DNA of 64,000 bases from NCBI RefSeq assembly GCF_014641615.1, contig NZ_BMIB01000008.1, positions 62,001-126,000 of the forward strand, in the 5' to 3' direction. Below are positions 31,918 through 41,006 of this stretch, one piece after another. Origin of the DNA: Filimonas zeae (lineage in GTDB: Bacteria > Bacteroidota > Bacteroidia > Chitinophagales > Chitinophagaceae). The translations under genes were made by a program, and so were the position numbers. The notes beneath the pieces are model-generated. The model saw only the letters and a program-made list of their open reading frames with translations, was not told the DNA's origin and ran no database searches. Position 1 is the first letter of the stretch. Every line of letters begins with the position of its first letter.

Positions 31918-34854
31918 TTAAAACTTATCCGGTAAGGCTAGTTTTAACAATTCCTGGTACACCGGAAGGTCTTTTCTTTCTTCCAGCAGAATTAAGTTTT
32001 GCGGGCTGATAATACTGTACTCGTATTTATCAGGTGCCAGCCATGGTAATATACGGCTTCGCGTATTTGGCTTTGTTTTGTTAATATAGTCCAGCGCCAG
32101 GAAGGTTTTAATAAACGGCCCCAGTAATATAGCGGTGGTGCTGTCGTTCAGTTTATTTACGTTCATACCAATAGGCTCGCTATAATAGTTGGTGCGGTTA
32201 TACCTGTCAAAGGCATTCCGCGCTTCGTTTATGTACACCGGGTCCACCTTTTTCAACAAAATCATTACAAATTGCGAATCCTGCTGGTTATAAGTATACT
32301 CCTTATGCGTAACAATGGTTACCGCTGTATCCAGTTTAATGGAAATAGGGCGCATACCATCCATCAGCTTTGCCAGCGAATCGCGTACCATATTCTTTCC
32401 GGTGCGGGCGGTACCTAACTGAGAGTCATCTGCCAGTATAGGGCCGTTTTCATCCTCTGCCCGTGTTATCTGTAGTTTGGTAAGGTAGCTTTCTATTTCT
32501 TTTCTGCGGCGCAGCACATCAATCATAGTAGTAGCTTTTTCAGCCAGGGGCGATGTGCTGTCTTTTTGCAGATTGGTAAGGCGCTGAATGGCCACACTGT
32601 CTTCCTGCTGCTTAATGTAATACACGGCTTCTATGTACAATAACTGCGGAGCCCAGTAAGTAGTACCATAAGTACTGTCAGCCGTGTTTTTCTGTTGTTT
32701 GGCTTCTTCAAACTTTCCTTCCAGAAACAGATCGTAAATATGCTCGTAGGTTTTGGTAACCGTGTTGGCCTGCTCCTGTTCAGGGGTAATATGCCGGTCC
32801 AGCATCTGCGCATATTTCCCGTTGGGGAAGGCCTGGCGTAAAGCCAGCTGTGTAGAGTCTTCCCCCCGGTGGTTACCAGAGCGGCGGTAGCAGTAATACA
32901 GGTTTAACAACACTTCTTCTTTGGAAGGCGTGTTGGGGTAACGCCGTAACAACTCAGTATACGCTGCAATGGCAGAAGGATAATCCTGCAACTGGTTCTG
33001 AAATGCTTTGCCGTTATCAAACAGTGCTTTCATAATAGCAGCATCTGAGGCTGCTTTCTTTTCCGGTGTAATGGGCAGGTTGGCCAGTAGTGCATCGGAA
33101 GAGAGGGTATCTAACGCCGCAGATTTATTTTGCTGTACCGCTTCTAAACTGTCAATACCTGCCTGCGCCATGTTTTTAGCTACCTGGTCTATAGCAGCAT
33201 TGCGCCTCCAGTTATCGGCATTGGGCCTTTTGCCCCAGGTAGTATTAAACTGACTCACACCGCTGGCTTTAAGCGATGGGTTGTTAAAGTACCATTCGCC
33301 GCTGTTGGTGTTGCCCGCTGTAAACAAATCAGGCGCAGTCATATTCATCTGAACGGCGGGGTTAATATTGTCTGCGCTGTTATCGTCTTTCAGGCCTTTT
33401 AATTTGCGCAACCTTTTCAGTTCTTTTTTTACAACGGCGGTACGTTCGGCAGGTGGCAGTGCTGCCAGCTGTTGCAAACTGTCTTCATTATGAATGGTAG
33501 TTACGTTGGCTGCTATGGCAGAAAGGTAAGGTTTACGTTGCAGCAGGCGCTCTTTTTCGGCAGTGTGCGCCAGTTGGGCTTCTTCCACACTGTCATAGTA
33601 ATTATGTGCTGCCACGTAATCTTTGCTGTCGTAGTTAATATCACCCAGCAGCATAAAACTGCCGCTGCGTTGCTGCGGGTTGGTGCTGCCGGTTACACTT
33701 TTCAGCAGCAGCTTCTGTGCCTGTGCGGTATCGTGTAATTCCAGCGTAACCTGTGCAGCGGCATAATAAATAACATCGCGGTATAAAATGTATTTATCCT
33801 TACGGGCCAGTTGCAGCAATTGCTTTTGTTTCTGCAACAGAAAAGCCTTGTCTGTTTTGCTCATTACCCGTATACCGTTAAGGGTTGCATAGGCTTCCTG
33901 TACCGGGTTAATGGTGTGCGAAGCGCTTTGCATAAAGTACTCCGTAGCCTTTTCGTTGTTGCCCGATAGCTGGTACAGCTGTGCTATTAAAAATTCTTTT
34001 CTGGAACGGTCTTGTTTGGTAGGCTGGTACCTGAGCGTATATATAAGATGTACAGCGGCACTATCATAAGCGCGTTGGGTATAGCACCAGTAAGCTATTT
34101 CTTCATGCAGTTCATTCTGCAAACGTTTAGGAAACTGCGGATCGCTTTTTAGTATCTCCAGTAAGCTGGCTGCTTCATTCACCCGGTTATTATCGGTATA
34201 GGTATGCGCCAGCCACAACAATGCCTCGTTACGCACAGGCAGGTGGGTGGTAAGTTTTTTATAAATATTCCTTTTTTCATTGGTGGAAATGCTGAACAGG
34301 CTGTCGTTATTGCTCACGTTGCTGCCTATAGGTATATCGTAGCCATCATCTTTAGGGGCAAAGGCATAATTAATATACCGGAACACATCTGTGGCCGAAT
34401 CAAAATCTTTACGGTAGTAATAGGTTTTACCCAGCAGCAGGTACATATCATCTACCCAGTCGTTCCGCAAATCGTGCAACAGTACGCCGGCGGTGCATTT
34501 ATAAATAATCGTGTCTATTTCACTTTTTTCCTGGGCAGTAGCATCCAATGTAAAATCGTAAAAGGGCAGCAGTTCTGTGTAATCGTCGCGAAAGCTGCTT
34601 TTGGCGCGGGTAATAACACCGTTGAGTTTATTGTTGGCGTTAAAAAAGTAATTATAGTGTGTTACCATATTCTGATAAATATGGCGCGGGGTGTTAAATT
34701 TTCTGTCTTCCGTTTTTTCCGAACCCAGCTTCCTGTTTTCATACTTTTCCGGCTTGTTCAGATAGATGGTAGAGCCCGGCTGCGCAAAGGCAACGTTTAA
34801 GGTGCTCAGCAGCAACCAGCTAAAACAGCAGTAATGGAAAAAGGCTCGCTTCAT
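31918..34854 (-). CDS. PorW/SprE-like TPR protein (probable type IX secretion component)
   Basis: A 978-residue exported protein with a signal peptide (to about residue 24, VAFAQ). After the start, RHIYQNMVTHYNYFFNANNKLNG and the segment DDMYLLLGKTYYYRKDFDSATDVF are like the N-terminus of PorW/SprE, TPR proteins needed for type IX secretion and gliding in Bacteroidota. Helical TPR-like units continue to about residue 430, another set at about 610-760. A charged linker (KKELKRLRKLKGLKD) lies at about 480. Known SprE proteins are lipoproteins; here no lipobox Cys follows the signal, so the assignment is by similarity. Other T9SS genes are not in the window. Confidence 0.65.
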   Translation of the reverse strand: MKRAFFHYCCFSWLLLSTLNVAFAQPGSTIYLNKPEKYENRKLGSEKTEDRKFNTPRHIYQNMVTHYNYFFNANNKLNGVITRAKSSFRDDYTELLPFYDFTLDATAQEKSEIDTIIYKCTAGVLLHDLRNDWVDDMYLLLGKTYYYRKDFDSATDVFRYINYAFAPKDDGYDIPIGSNVSNNDSLFSISTNEKRNIYKKLTTHLPVRNEALLWLAHTYTDNNRVNEAASLLEILKSDPQFPKRLQNELHEEIAYWCYTQRAYDSAAVHLIYTLRYQPTKQDRSRKEFLIAQLYQLSGNNEKATEYFMQSASHTINPVQEAYATLNGIRVMSKTDKAFLLQKQKQLLQLARKDKYILYRDVIYYAAAQVTLELHDTAQAQKLLLKSVTGSTNPQQRSGSFMLLGDINYDSKDYVAAHNYYDSVEEAQLAHTAEKERLLQRKPYLSAIAANVTTIHNEDSLQQLAALPPAERTAVVKKELKRLRKLKGLKDDNSADNINPAVQMNMTAPDLFTAGNTNSGEWYFNNPSLKASGVSQFNTTWGKRPNADNWRRNAAIDQVAKNMAQAGIDSLEAVQQNKSAALDTLSSDALLANLPITPEKKAASDAAIMKALFDNGKAFQNQLQDYPSAIAAYTELLRRYPNTPSKEEVLLNLYYCYRRSGNHRGEDSTQLALRQAFPNGKYAQMLDRHITPEQEQANTVTKTYEHIYDLFLEGKFEEAKQQKNTADSTYGTTYWAPQLLYIEAVYYIKQQEDSVAIQRLTNLQKDSTSPLAEKATTMIDVLRRRKEIESYLTKLQITRAEDENGPILADDSQLGTARTGKNMVRDSLAKLMDGMRPISIKLDTAVTIVTHKEYTYNQQDSQFVMILLKKVDPVYINEARNAFDRYNRTNYYSEPIGMNVNKLNDSTTAILLGPFIKTFLALDYINKTKPNTRSRILPWLAPDKYEYSIISPQNLILLEERKDLPVYQELLKLALPDKF

Positions 34855-34927
34855 ACACGCAAAATCGGTGAAATTATTTTAAAATACAACGGTTAAGTCG
34901 TTATCTTTATTTCGCTTATTCGAACGC

Positions 34928-35323
34928 ATGGCTAAGATAGAAACGCAAACCACCCTGCGGCGGTTAAGAAACCGGTACCGGTTGGTGGTAATGAATGATG
35001 ATACGTATGAGGAGGTGGTTACTTTTAAGCTATCGCGCCTGAGTGTATACATTGGATTGAGTGTGGTGTTTGTTTTACTGGTGAGTTTTACTGTGGCTTT
35101 GCTGGTATTAACCCCGTTAAAATTTTACATACCCGGATATGGTAGCAGGCAAAGCCGTACAGAATTGCAGGTACTGAAAATAAGAACTGATTCACTGGAG
35201 CAATCTATTCGTTTAAAAGACCAATACCTGGATAATATAAGAAAGGTGATGACCGGAAATACTTCCATACCCCGAGATACAAATGCAATTAGCGTACCTA
35301 AGGCTGAAATTTCAAACGACTAA
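34928..35323 (+). CDS. Small one-TM protein resembling the N-terminus of Bacteroidota M23 peptidases
   Basis: 131 residues: a cytoplasmic basic start (LRRLRNRYRLVVMNDDTYEEV), a TM helix at about 40-60 and a periplasmic coiled-coil-like tail (TELQVLKIRTDSLEQSIRLKDQYLDNIRKVM). The TM region with TPLKFYIPGYGSR and the following helix closely resembles the N-terminal part of M23/LytM endopeptidases of the phylum, but the peptidase domain is missing. It lies 11 nt before the bactofilin gene, and M23-bactofilin pairing is common in bacteria, so it may be a scaffold or anchor for the bactofilin. Inference. Confidence 0.75.
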   Translation: MAKIETQTTLRRLRNRYRLVVMNDDTYEEVVTFKLSRLSVYIGLSVVFVLLVSFTVALLVLTPLKFYIPGYGSRQSRTELQVLKIRTDSLEQSIRLKDQYLDNIRKVMTGNTSIPRDTNAISVPKAEISND

Positions 35324-35334
35324 ACATTGAGCTT

Positions 35335-35784
35335 ATGTTTACCCCTAAAAACAAAGCTGAAGAGCCTGTGATATCTTCAGGAAAAACCAGTATGATCGGG
35401 CCAGGAATGACCATTCAAGGCGAAGTGCACAGTCAGAGCGACATTCGTATTGACGGGAAAATGATTGGGAACGTACACTGTACCGCCAAAGTAGTAATTG
35501 GTGTGGACGGTGAGGTGGAAGGCAATGTGTTTGCATTGCAGGTAGATATTACCGGAAAAGTAACCGGCAATCTGCATGTAAAAGAACAGGTTACCTTACG
35601 CAACAACGCTATCATTAACGGCGACATTTTAACGGCTAAGTTATCTATGGAACCTACCGTTAGCTTTAATGGTAAATGTTCAATGCCGGGTGCTGCCACC
35701 TCTCAGGTGGTGGAACTGTTAACCGATAAAAATGCAGCAACACCAGAAAGACAACCAAAAATCGCAGCAGTCGCCGCAGAATAA
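35335..35784 (+). CDS. Bactofilin
   Basis: 149 residues with a bactofilin (DUF583) right-handed beta-helix at about 20-115, seen as regular Gly/Val/Ile repeats (IQGEVHSQSDIRIDGKMIGNV, VTGNLHVKEQVTL). The N-terminus is short and disordered; the C-terminus is Ala/Pro-rich. Bactofilins polymerise without nucleotide and position cell-wall enzymes at the membrane. Its last 53 nt overlap the start of the AtpZ-like gene in another frame. Confidence 0.93.
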   Translation: MFTPKNKAEEPVISSGKTSMIGPGMTIQGEVHSQSDIRIDGKMIGNVHCTAKVVIGVDGEVEGNVFALQVDITGKVTGNLHVKEQVTLRNNAIINGDILTAKLSMEPTVSFNGKCSMPGAATSQVVELLTDKNAATPERQPKIAAVAAE

Positions 35785-35974
35785 CCGTCTGCTGTGGCAG
35801 TATGCAGGTTTTGCTTTTCAGTTACTGGCGGCACTGGCCCTGGGTGTATACGCAGGCATTAAGCTGGATGCGCGGCTGAAAACAGGTATGCCCTTACTGG
35901 TTTGGCTATTACCATTAGTGATTATTATTGCCCTTATTATTAAAGTAGTAAAGGATACCGGAAGCCGGAAGTAA
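35732..35974 (+). CDS. atpZ: AtpZ/AtpI-like membrane protein
   Basis: 80 residues with two TM helices (about 22-45 and 54-72) joined by a short loop holding LDARLKTG, as in AtpZ (F0F1-ATPase gene1) proteins, which help assemble the c-ring or Mg uptake. The only suitable ATG lies inside bactofilin, giving a 53-nt overlap. A polar Gln-rich N-terminus (MQQHQKDNQKSQQ) precedes TM1. The usual atpBEFHAGDC genes do not follow; only one more small membrane protein does. Confidence 0.8.
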   Translation: MQQHQKDNQKSQQSPQNNRLLWQYAGFAFQLLAALALGVYAGIKLDARLKTGMPLLVWLLPLVIIIALIIKVVKDTGSRK

Positions 35975-36021
35975 AAAGTGGAAAATGGCAGCAGAAATGC
36001 GTTATTTTTGGCTTTTTACTT
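35969..36021. repeat. AT-rich inverted repeat after atpZ
   Basis: AAGTAAAAAG (35969-35978) pairs with CTTTTTACTT (36012-36021) around a 33-nt loop. Wording of the arms resembles the larger inverted repeat at 51471-51556. Possible terminator-like or dispersed repeat. Confidence 0.45.
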
Positions 36022-36039
36022 TTTGACTTCTGAATAATC

Positions 36040-36447
36040 ATGGATCGGTTAACGCTTCGCAATACATTTTTTCCGCTGATAGTTGTTTTTGTGCTGGTAA
36101 ACATTCTGTGTCTGAGCTTTCAGCCGCAGTTACAGCAACGTAATATTGATCCGCTGGTAATACAGGGGGGTAATGGTTTGTTGTTTGTGCTGGCAGTAAT
36201 CAGTGCAGTTATGCACTTCAGGGCATTGAAAACAGCCAACCCGCATGCTTTTGTTAGAAGCATAATGGGCACCACTGTGCTGAAACTGTTTTCTATAGCA
36301 GGTGCCGCCTTTATCTATATATACATGGCCGGTAAAGCGAGAAATAAGTATGCCTTGCTGATCTGTATGGCACTGTATATTGTGTATTCGATAATAGAGG
36401 TGGCCGGAGCTTTCAGGCTGAACAAGGAAAAACATGGCAGCCGCTGA
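36040..36447 (+). CDS. Small membrane protein beside atpZ
   Basis: 135 residues with four predicted TM helices (about 11-27, 44-60, 77-96, 104-122). In Bacteroidota a protein of this size and topology often lies between atpZ and atpB and is thought to play the AtpI role; I infer this from position, as no motif is conclusive. Its 3' end overlaps the SprT-like gene by 14 nt. Confidence 0.7.
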   Translation: MDRLTLRNTFFPLIVVFVLVNILCLSFQPQLQQRNIDPLVIQGGNGLLFVLAVISAVMHFRALKTANPHAFVRSIMGTTVLKLFSIAGAAFIYIYMAGKARNKYALLICMALYIVYSIIEVAGAFRLNKEKHGSR

Positions 36448-37066
36448 GCATCCAATGCAGGCCCTGGCAGCCTATTTGCCCGAAGGGAGTTTTGAAAAGG
36501 TAGTACAGTATATTCACACCTATAAGGTGCATTTAACTGTTACCAAAGCCCGTAAAACTGTATTGGGCGATTACCGCCATGCCACACACGGCAAAAATCA
36601 CCGTATCAGTATCAATGGTAATCTTAACAAGTACGAGTTTTTAATTACCCTGCTGCACGAACTGGCGCATCTGTTAACCTTTGAGCAATTTGGCAACAGG
36701 GTTGAGGCGCATGGTAAGGAATGGAAAACCCTGTACAGCAATCTGCTGGTAACTTTTGTACAACACCGTTTGTTTCCCGCCGATATAGAAGAGGCTTTAA
36801 GAAGCTCTATTATGAACCCCGCTGCCACTGCAAGTGGTGAAACGGAGTTGCTACTGGTATTACGCCGTTACAACACACGCAACCGCGCAGGCTATCATTT
36901 ACTGGAAAGCCTGCCCGAAGGTGTTTTGTTTGAAACTGACAACGGCCGGGTGTTTAAAAAAGGTGATAAGCGTCGGAAAAGATATATATGTCTGGAAGTA
37001 AAAACCGGGCATCTCTACACATTCAGCCCTCTGAGCGAAGTAAAAGTTTTGTCCACGCCGGAATAA
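36434..37066 (+). CDS. SprT-like domain metallopeptidase
   Basis: 210 residues. A SprT-like zinc domain has HELAH at His75-Glu76-His79 and a likely third ligand His93 in VEAHGKEWK. The C-terminal half (about 130-210) has basic strands like the zinc-ribbon region of SprT proteins but lacks paired Cys, and reads RRYNTRNRAGYHLLESLPEGVLF. SprT/Spartan relatives act on DNA-protein crosslinks; this one's substrate is unknown. It overlaps the preceding membrane-protein gene by 14 nt. Confidence 0.85.
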   Translation: MAAAEHPMQALAAYLPEGSFEKVVQYIHTYKVHLTVTKARKTVLGDYRHATHGKNHRISINGNLNKYEFLITLLHELAHLLTFEQFGNRVEAHGKEWKTLYSNLLVTFVQHRLFPADIEEALRSSIMNPAATASGETELLLVLRRYNTRNRAGYHLLESLPEGVLFETDNGRVFKKGDKRRKRYICLEVKTGHLYTFSPLSEVKVLSTPE

Positions 37067-37154
37067 GCTTACCCCTTGCTGTAAAAAAAATATGTAATTC
37101 CCGCAAACAGTAAGTTATCGCGCCGCAATAACTCTTTATCTGGCTTATACGGCC

Positions 37155-37180
37155 ATAAAAAAGCCACCCCATGGGGCGGC
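37155..37180 (-). terminator. Rho-independent terminator of sucC
   Basis: On the minus strand GCCGCCCC pairs with GGGGTGGC (37163-37180) and is followed by TTTTTTAT. It lies 28 nt after the sucC stop. Confidence 0.8.
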
Positions 37181-37207
37181 CTTTACTAAAGTATAGTAAC
37201 CTGTCAG

Positions 37208-38419
37208 TTACGCTACAGCCTGTTTAACCAGGTCAGCAGCTTCGCTTAACAGAATAGCAGATTGTACTTTCAGTCCGCTTTCGTCTATCAGTTTCTTCGC
37301 TTCAGCAGCGTTGGTACCCTGTAAACGTACAATGATAGGAATTTGAATGTTACCCAGTTTGTTGTAAGCTTCAATAACACCAGCAGCAACACGGTCGCAA
37401 CGTACAATACCGCCGAAGATGTTAATCAGAATAGCTTTCACGTTAGGGTCTTTCATAATAATGCGGAAACCAGCTTCTACGGTTTGTGCATTTGCAGTAC
37501 CACCTACGTCCAGGAAGTTGGCAGGCTCGCCACCGCTTAATTTAATCATGTCCATAGTAGCCATGGCCAAACCGGCACCGTTTACCATACAACCTACGTT
37601 ACCATCCAGTTTTACGTAGTTGAGGTTAAACTGACCCGCTTCTACTTCAGTAGGATCTTCTTCTGAAATATCACGCTGGGCAGCCAGGTCAGGATGACGC
37701 ATTAAAGCATTCTCATCCAGGCTCATTTTACAATCCACCGCAATGATTTTTTCATCGCTGGTTTTGAACAGAGGGTTAATTTCCAGCATACCGCAGTCTA
37801 AACCTACGTATGCATTATATAAGTTAGTAACAAACTTTACGCAGCTTTTTAAAGCTTCACCGCTCAGGCCCAGGTTAAAGGCAATTTTACGTGCCTGAAA
37901 ACCCTGTAAACCACCGGAAGGGTGTACCCACTCTTTGAAGATTTTTTCAGGAGTGTTGTGTGCCACTTCTTCAATGTCCATACCGCCTTCTGTGCTGTAC
38001 ATGATCACGTTCTGACCCTTTGCACGATCCAGCAGAATAGACAGGTAAAACTCTTTTACAGGGTTGGGGCCAGGATAATATACATCCTGAGCTACTAATA
38101 CCTTGTTTACTTTTTTACCGGCTGGTCCTGTTTGAATAGTAACCAGCGTACCACCTAATATGTTTTTGGCGATAGTGGAAACGTCTTCCAGGCTTTTACC
38201 AACAGCAACACCGCGCTGCTCGCTACCTTCAATTTTACCCTTACCGCGACCACCTGCGTGTATCTGAGCTTTAACTACAGCAAAGTTATTGTTTGTCTGC
38301 GTTTTAATCTGGCGATACGCTTCTTCAGCGGCCATAACGGTATCTACTGCAATGCCTTCCTGTACGGGAACATTGTATTTCTTTAATAATTCCTTTGCCT
38401 GGTATTCATGCAAGTTCAT
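37208..38419 (-). CDS. sucC: Succinyl-CoA synthetase beta subunit (ADP-forming)
   Basis: A 403-residue ATP-grasp subunit of succinyl-CoA ligase in the TCA cycle. The N-terminal MNLHEYQAKELLKKYNVPVQEG, the ATP-grasp stretch VVKAQIHAGGRGKGKIEGS, and the C-terminal NIFGGIVRCDRVAAGVIEA with FLDVGGTANAQTVEA are diagnostic. The alpha subunit sucD is not beside it. A weak -7 box (TATCTTCG on the minus strand at 38439-38446) lies upstream. Confidence 0.97.
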   Translation of the reverse strand: MNLHEYQAKELLKKYNVPVQEGIAVDTVMAAEEAYRQIKTQTNNNFAVVKAQIHAGGRGKGKIEGSEQRGVAVGKSLEDVSTIAKNILGGTLVTIQTGPAGKKVNKVLVAQDVYYPGPNPVKEFYLSILLDRAKGQNVIMYSTEGGMDIEEVAHNTPEKIFKEWVHPSGGLQGFQARKIAFNLGLSGEALKSCVKFVTNLYNAYVGLDCGMLEINPLFKTSDEKIIAVDCKMSLDENALMRHPDLAAQRDISEEDPTEVEAGQFNLNYVKLDGNVGCMVNGAGLAMATMDMIKLSGGEPANFLDVGGTANAQTVEAGFRIIMKDPNVKAILINIFGGIVRCDRVAAGVIEAYNKLGNIQIPIIVRLQGTNAAEAKKLIDESGLKVQSAILLSEAADLVKQAVA

Positions 38420-38525
38420 ACAGTAAAAAATTTGCAGGCGAAGATAGGGCAGATGCAGGTAAATGAAAAATGCCTTTTTAGTACTTTGAATTAAATACGA
38501 TATTTGATTATAACGTTCCTGCCCG

Positions 38526-40103
38526 ATGGAAAAAGAGAAAACTGCGATAGCACACGAAATGGCTGTTCAGGCGCTGAAGGCGATTGGTATGGGCGTATGG
38601 CGCTACTATCCCCAACAGGAAAAACTGGAGTGGGATGAAGTATGCCGCGGTATATACCACTGGCCCCAGGCAGCCATTACCTTTAGCCAGCTGATGGATG
38701 CCATTCATCCGGATGATCTGTTGTCTGCACAATCCGTTCTTTACCAGAAAGCAAACCTGCATCCCAACGAGCCGGCGGTAATGGAATATCGTTTTAAAAG
38801 TCCTGCACATAAAGGTTATATATGGATACGCGTTACCGGCCGCTGCTTTTTTAATGCAGAAGGCCAGCCTGAATTGCTTACCGGTACTGCCGTAGATGTT
38901 ACCGCAGAAAAAGAAACTGCCGCAGCAGAAGGCAAACGCAAAGAGGCGGAGCTGTTAAGCGTAGGCGAACGCTTTCGACAGGCTTTTGAAAATGCGGCTG
39001 TAGGCGTGGTGATTATAGACCCCCAGGCCAATATTCAGATGGTGAACGGCGCTTTTTGTAAAATGCTGGGCTATACACCGGAAGAGTTGTATCAGGTAAA
39101 TGTGCAGGATATAAGTCATCCGGAAGAAATGGATGCCAACGGCGAGTTTATTCAGCTGGCATTAAAAGGGGAGATACCTTCTTTTGTATTGGATAAAAGA
39201 TATATTACCAAACAGGGCAAAGCGGTGTGGGGCAGACTCAGCGCCTCACTGGTGCGGCACGATGATGGCTCGCCCGACGTATTCATCAGCATTATTGAAG
39301 ATATTACCGATAAAGTAGCTGCCCGTACAGAGGAACTGAAACGCAGCAATATGGAGTTGCAGAAAGCCAACCTGAGCCTGCGCCAGTCTAACCACGAGCT
39401 GGAGCAATACGCCTACGTGGCATCACACGATTTGCAGGAACCGCTGCGGAAAATTCATGTGTTTACAGAGATGCTGCGGGAACTGCCGGGATTGCCGGAC
39501 AAAGCCGATGTGTTGCTGTCGCGTATTACCCGTTCTTCTGAAAGAATGTCTTTACTTATCCGCGACCTGCTGGAATACTCCCGTCTGCTACAATCTGAAA
39601 ACGAATTTGTAGCCGTAGATCTTAACCAGGTGGTAGACAATGTAGTAAGCGATTTTGAATTGTCCATTGCGGAAAAAGGCGCGCATGTGCAGGTGGAAAA
39701 CCTGCCTGTGCTTAGGGCTATTCCACTGCAAATGAATCAGTTGTTTTACAACCTGTTCAGTAATGCCCTTAAGTTTACCAGGCCGGGTACAGCGCCCTCT
39801 GTTACCATCAGCTGCCGCCAGGTACAACGTCAGCAGCTTACCGCCCGCGAACTGCCGTCAGATGCGGAGTTATGGTACGAAATACGTTTTACCGATAACG
39901 GAATAGGCTTCGATCCTAAATATAGCAGCCAGATATTTGAGATATTCCGCCGTTTACACGGGGTGGGTGAGTTTCAGGGGGCGGGAATAGGTCTTTCTCT
40001 TTGCCGTAAAATTGTACAAACCCATAAAGGAATTATTTACCCCGAATCGGAAGAGGGTAAAGGCACTGCTTTCTACATTATTTTGCCTGTTGGGCAGGGG
40101 TGA
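38526..40103 (+). CDS. PAS-domain sensor histidine kinase (soluble)
   Basis: 525 residues without TM segments, so cytoplasmic sensing is likely. A PAS3-type domain at about 15-125 (GYIWIRVTGRCFFNAEGQP), a second PAS domain at about 148-265 (AFENAAVGVVIIDPQANIQMVNGAF) and a coiled helix lead to HisKA with the phospho-acceptor His301 in YVASHDLQEPLRKI. The HATPase domain follows with NALKFTRPG, DNGIGFDPKY and GAGIGLSLCRKIV. No response regulator is adjacent; the receiver at 52594 is far away. This is the phytochrome-type H-box class. Confidence 0.92.
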   Translation: MEKEKTAIAHEMAVQALKAIGMGVWRYYPQQEKLEWDEVCRGIYHWPQAAITFSQLMDAIHPDDLLSAQSVLYQKANLHPNEPAVMEYRFKSPAHKGYIWIRVTGRCFFNAEGQPELLTGTAVDVTAEKETAAAEGKRKEAELLSVGERFRQAFENAAVGVVIIDPQANIQMVNGAFCKMLGYTPEELYQVNVQDISHPEEMDANGEFIQLALKGEIPSFVLDKRYITKQGKAVWGRLSASLVRHDDGSPDVFISIIEDITDKVAARTEELKRSNMELQKANLSLRQSNHELEQYAYVASHDLQEPLRKIHVFTEMLRELPGLPDKADVLLSRITRSSERMSLLIRDLLEYSRLLQSENEFVAVDLNQVVDNVVSDFELSIAEKGAHVQVENLPVLRAIPLQMNQLFYNLFSNALKFTRPGTAPSVTISCRQVQRQQLTARELPSDAELWYEIRFTDNGIGFDPKYSSQIFEIFRRLHGVGEFQGAGIGLSLCRKIVQTHKGIIYPESEEGKGTAFYIILPVGQG

Positions 40104-40119
40104 AGTTTCTTTATATTTG
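40090..40119 (+). promoter_or_regulatory. Promoter of the purine nucleoside phosphorylase gene
   Basis: TTG (40090-40092), a 19-nt spacer and TATATTTG (40112-40119), in good agreement with the Bacteroidota consensus. The ATG is 20 nt further on. The -33 element lies inside the end of the kinase gene. Confidence 0.72.
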
Positions 40120-40139
40120 CGGCCTAACACAAGTACACA

Positions 40140-40964
40140 ATGGCAACACAATTAATGCAGCAGTTACGTGAAACAGTAAGTTTTATACAAAAACGTTATT
40201 CAGAGGTACCTCAGGTAGCCATTGTGTTAGGTAGCGGACTGGGCAATTTTACCCAGGAAATTAAAGTAGAACACGAAATTGCTTATAACGAAATACCCCA
40301 TTTCCCGGTAAGTACCGTAGAAGGCCATAGCGGCAAGTTGCTGTTTGGCGAGCTGGGTGGCAAAAAAGTGCTGGTAATGGCCGGCCGTTTTCATTTTTAC
40401 GAAGGCTATACGGCGCAGCAGGTTACTTACCCTGTGCGCGTAATGAAGTTACTGGGTGTAGAAACTTTATTATTATCTAACGCAGCCGGATCGGTAAACA
40501 CTTCTTTTAAGGTGGGCGATCTGATGCTGATTAACGATCATATCAGCTTTTTTACCGTTAACCCGCTGCTGGGTAAAAACGAAGACGAACTGGGTACCCG
40601 CTTTCCGGATATGACTGAGCCTTACAGCAAAGACTTGCTGGCTAAAGCGCGCGCCATTGGCCAGAAACTGGGCTTTGACCTGAAGGAAGGGGTATACACC
40701 GCTGTAACCGGGCCTACGTTTGAAACCAAGGCAGAATACCGTTTAATACTGGCCGTAGGTGGCGATGCAGTGGGTATGAGTACTGTGCAGGAAAACATTG
40801 TAGCGGTACATGCAGGTATGAAAGTGTTTGCGGTAAGTGTAATTACTGATCTGGGCATTCGCGAAGATGAAAATGTAATTACGCATGAAGAGGTGCTGGC
40901 GGCAGCAAAAGAAGCAGAACCAAAATTAACAGCGCTGTTCAGAGAACTGGTGGCGGCTATTTAG
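40140..40964 (+). CDS. punA: Purine nucleoside phosphorylase
   Basis: A 274-residue trimeric-type PNP that splits purine nucleosides with phosphate for salvage. The phosphate loop VLGSGLGNF (31-39), the segment GHSGKLLFGELGGKKVLVMAGRFHFYEG and SNAAGSVN are family signatures. GPTFETKAEYR carries the Glu-Tyr region of the base site. It has its own promoter overlapping the end of the kinase gene. Confidence 0.94.
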   Translation: MATQLMQQLRETVSFIQKRYSEVPQVAIVLGSGLGNFTQEIKVEHEIAYNEIPHFPVSTVEGHSGKLLFGELGGKKVLVMAGRFHFYEGYTAQQVTYPVRVMKLLGVETLLLSNAAGSVNTSFKVGDLMLINDHISFFTVNPLLGKNEDELGTRFPDMTEPYSKDLLAKARAIGQKLGFDLKEGVYTAVTGPTFETKAEYRLILAVGGDAVGMSTVQENIVAVHAGMKVFAVSVITDLGIREDENVITHEEVLAAAKEAEPKLTALFRELVAAI

Positions 40965-41006
40965 TATTTACCATTTCATTTACAGCTTACGTTTTACATT
41001 GCATAC

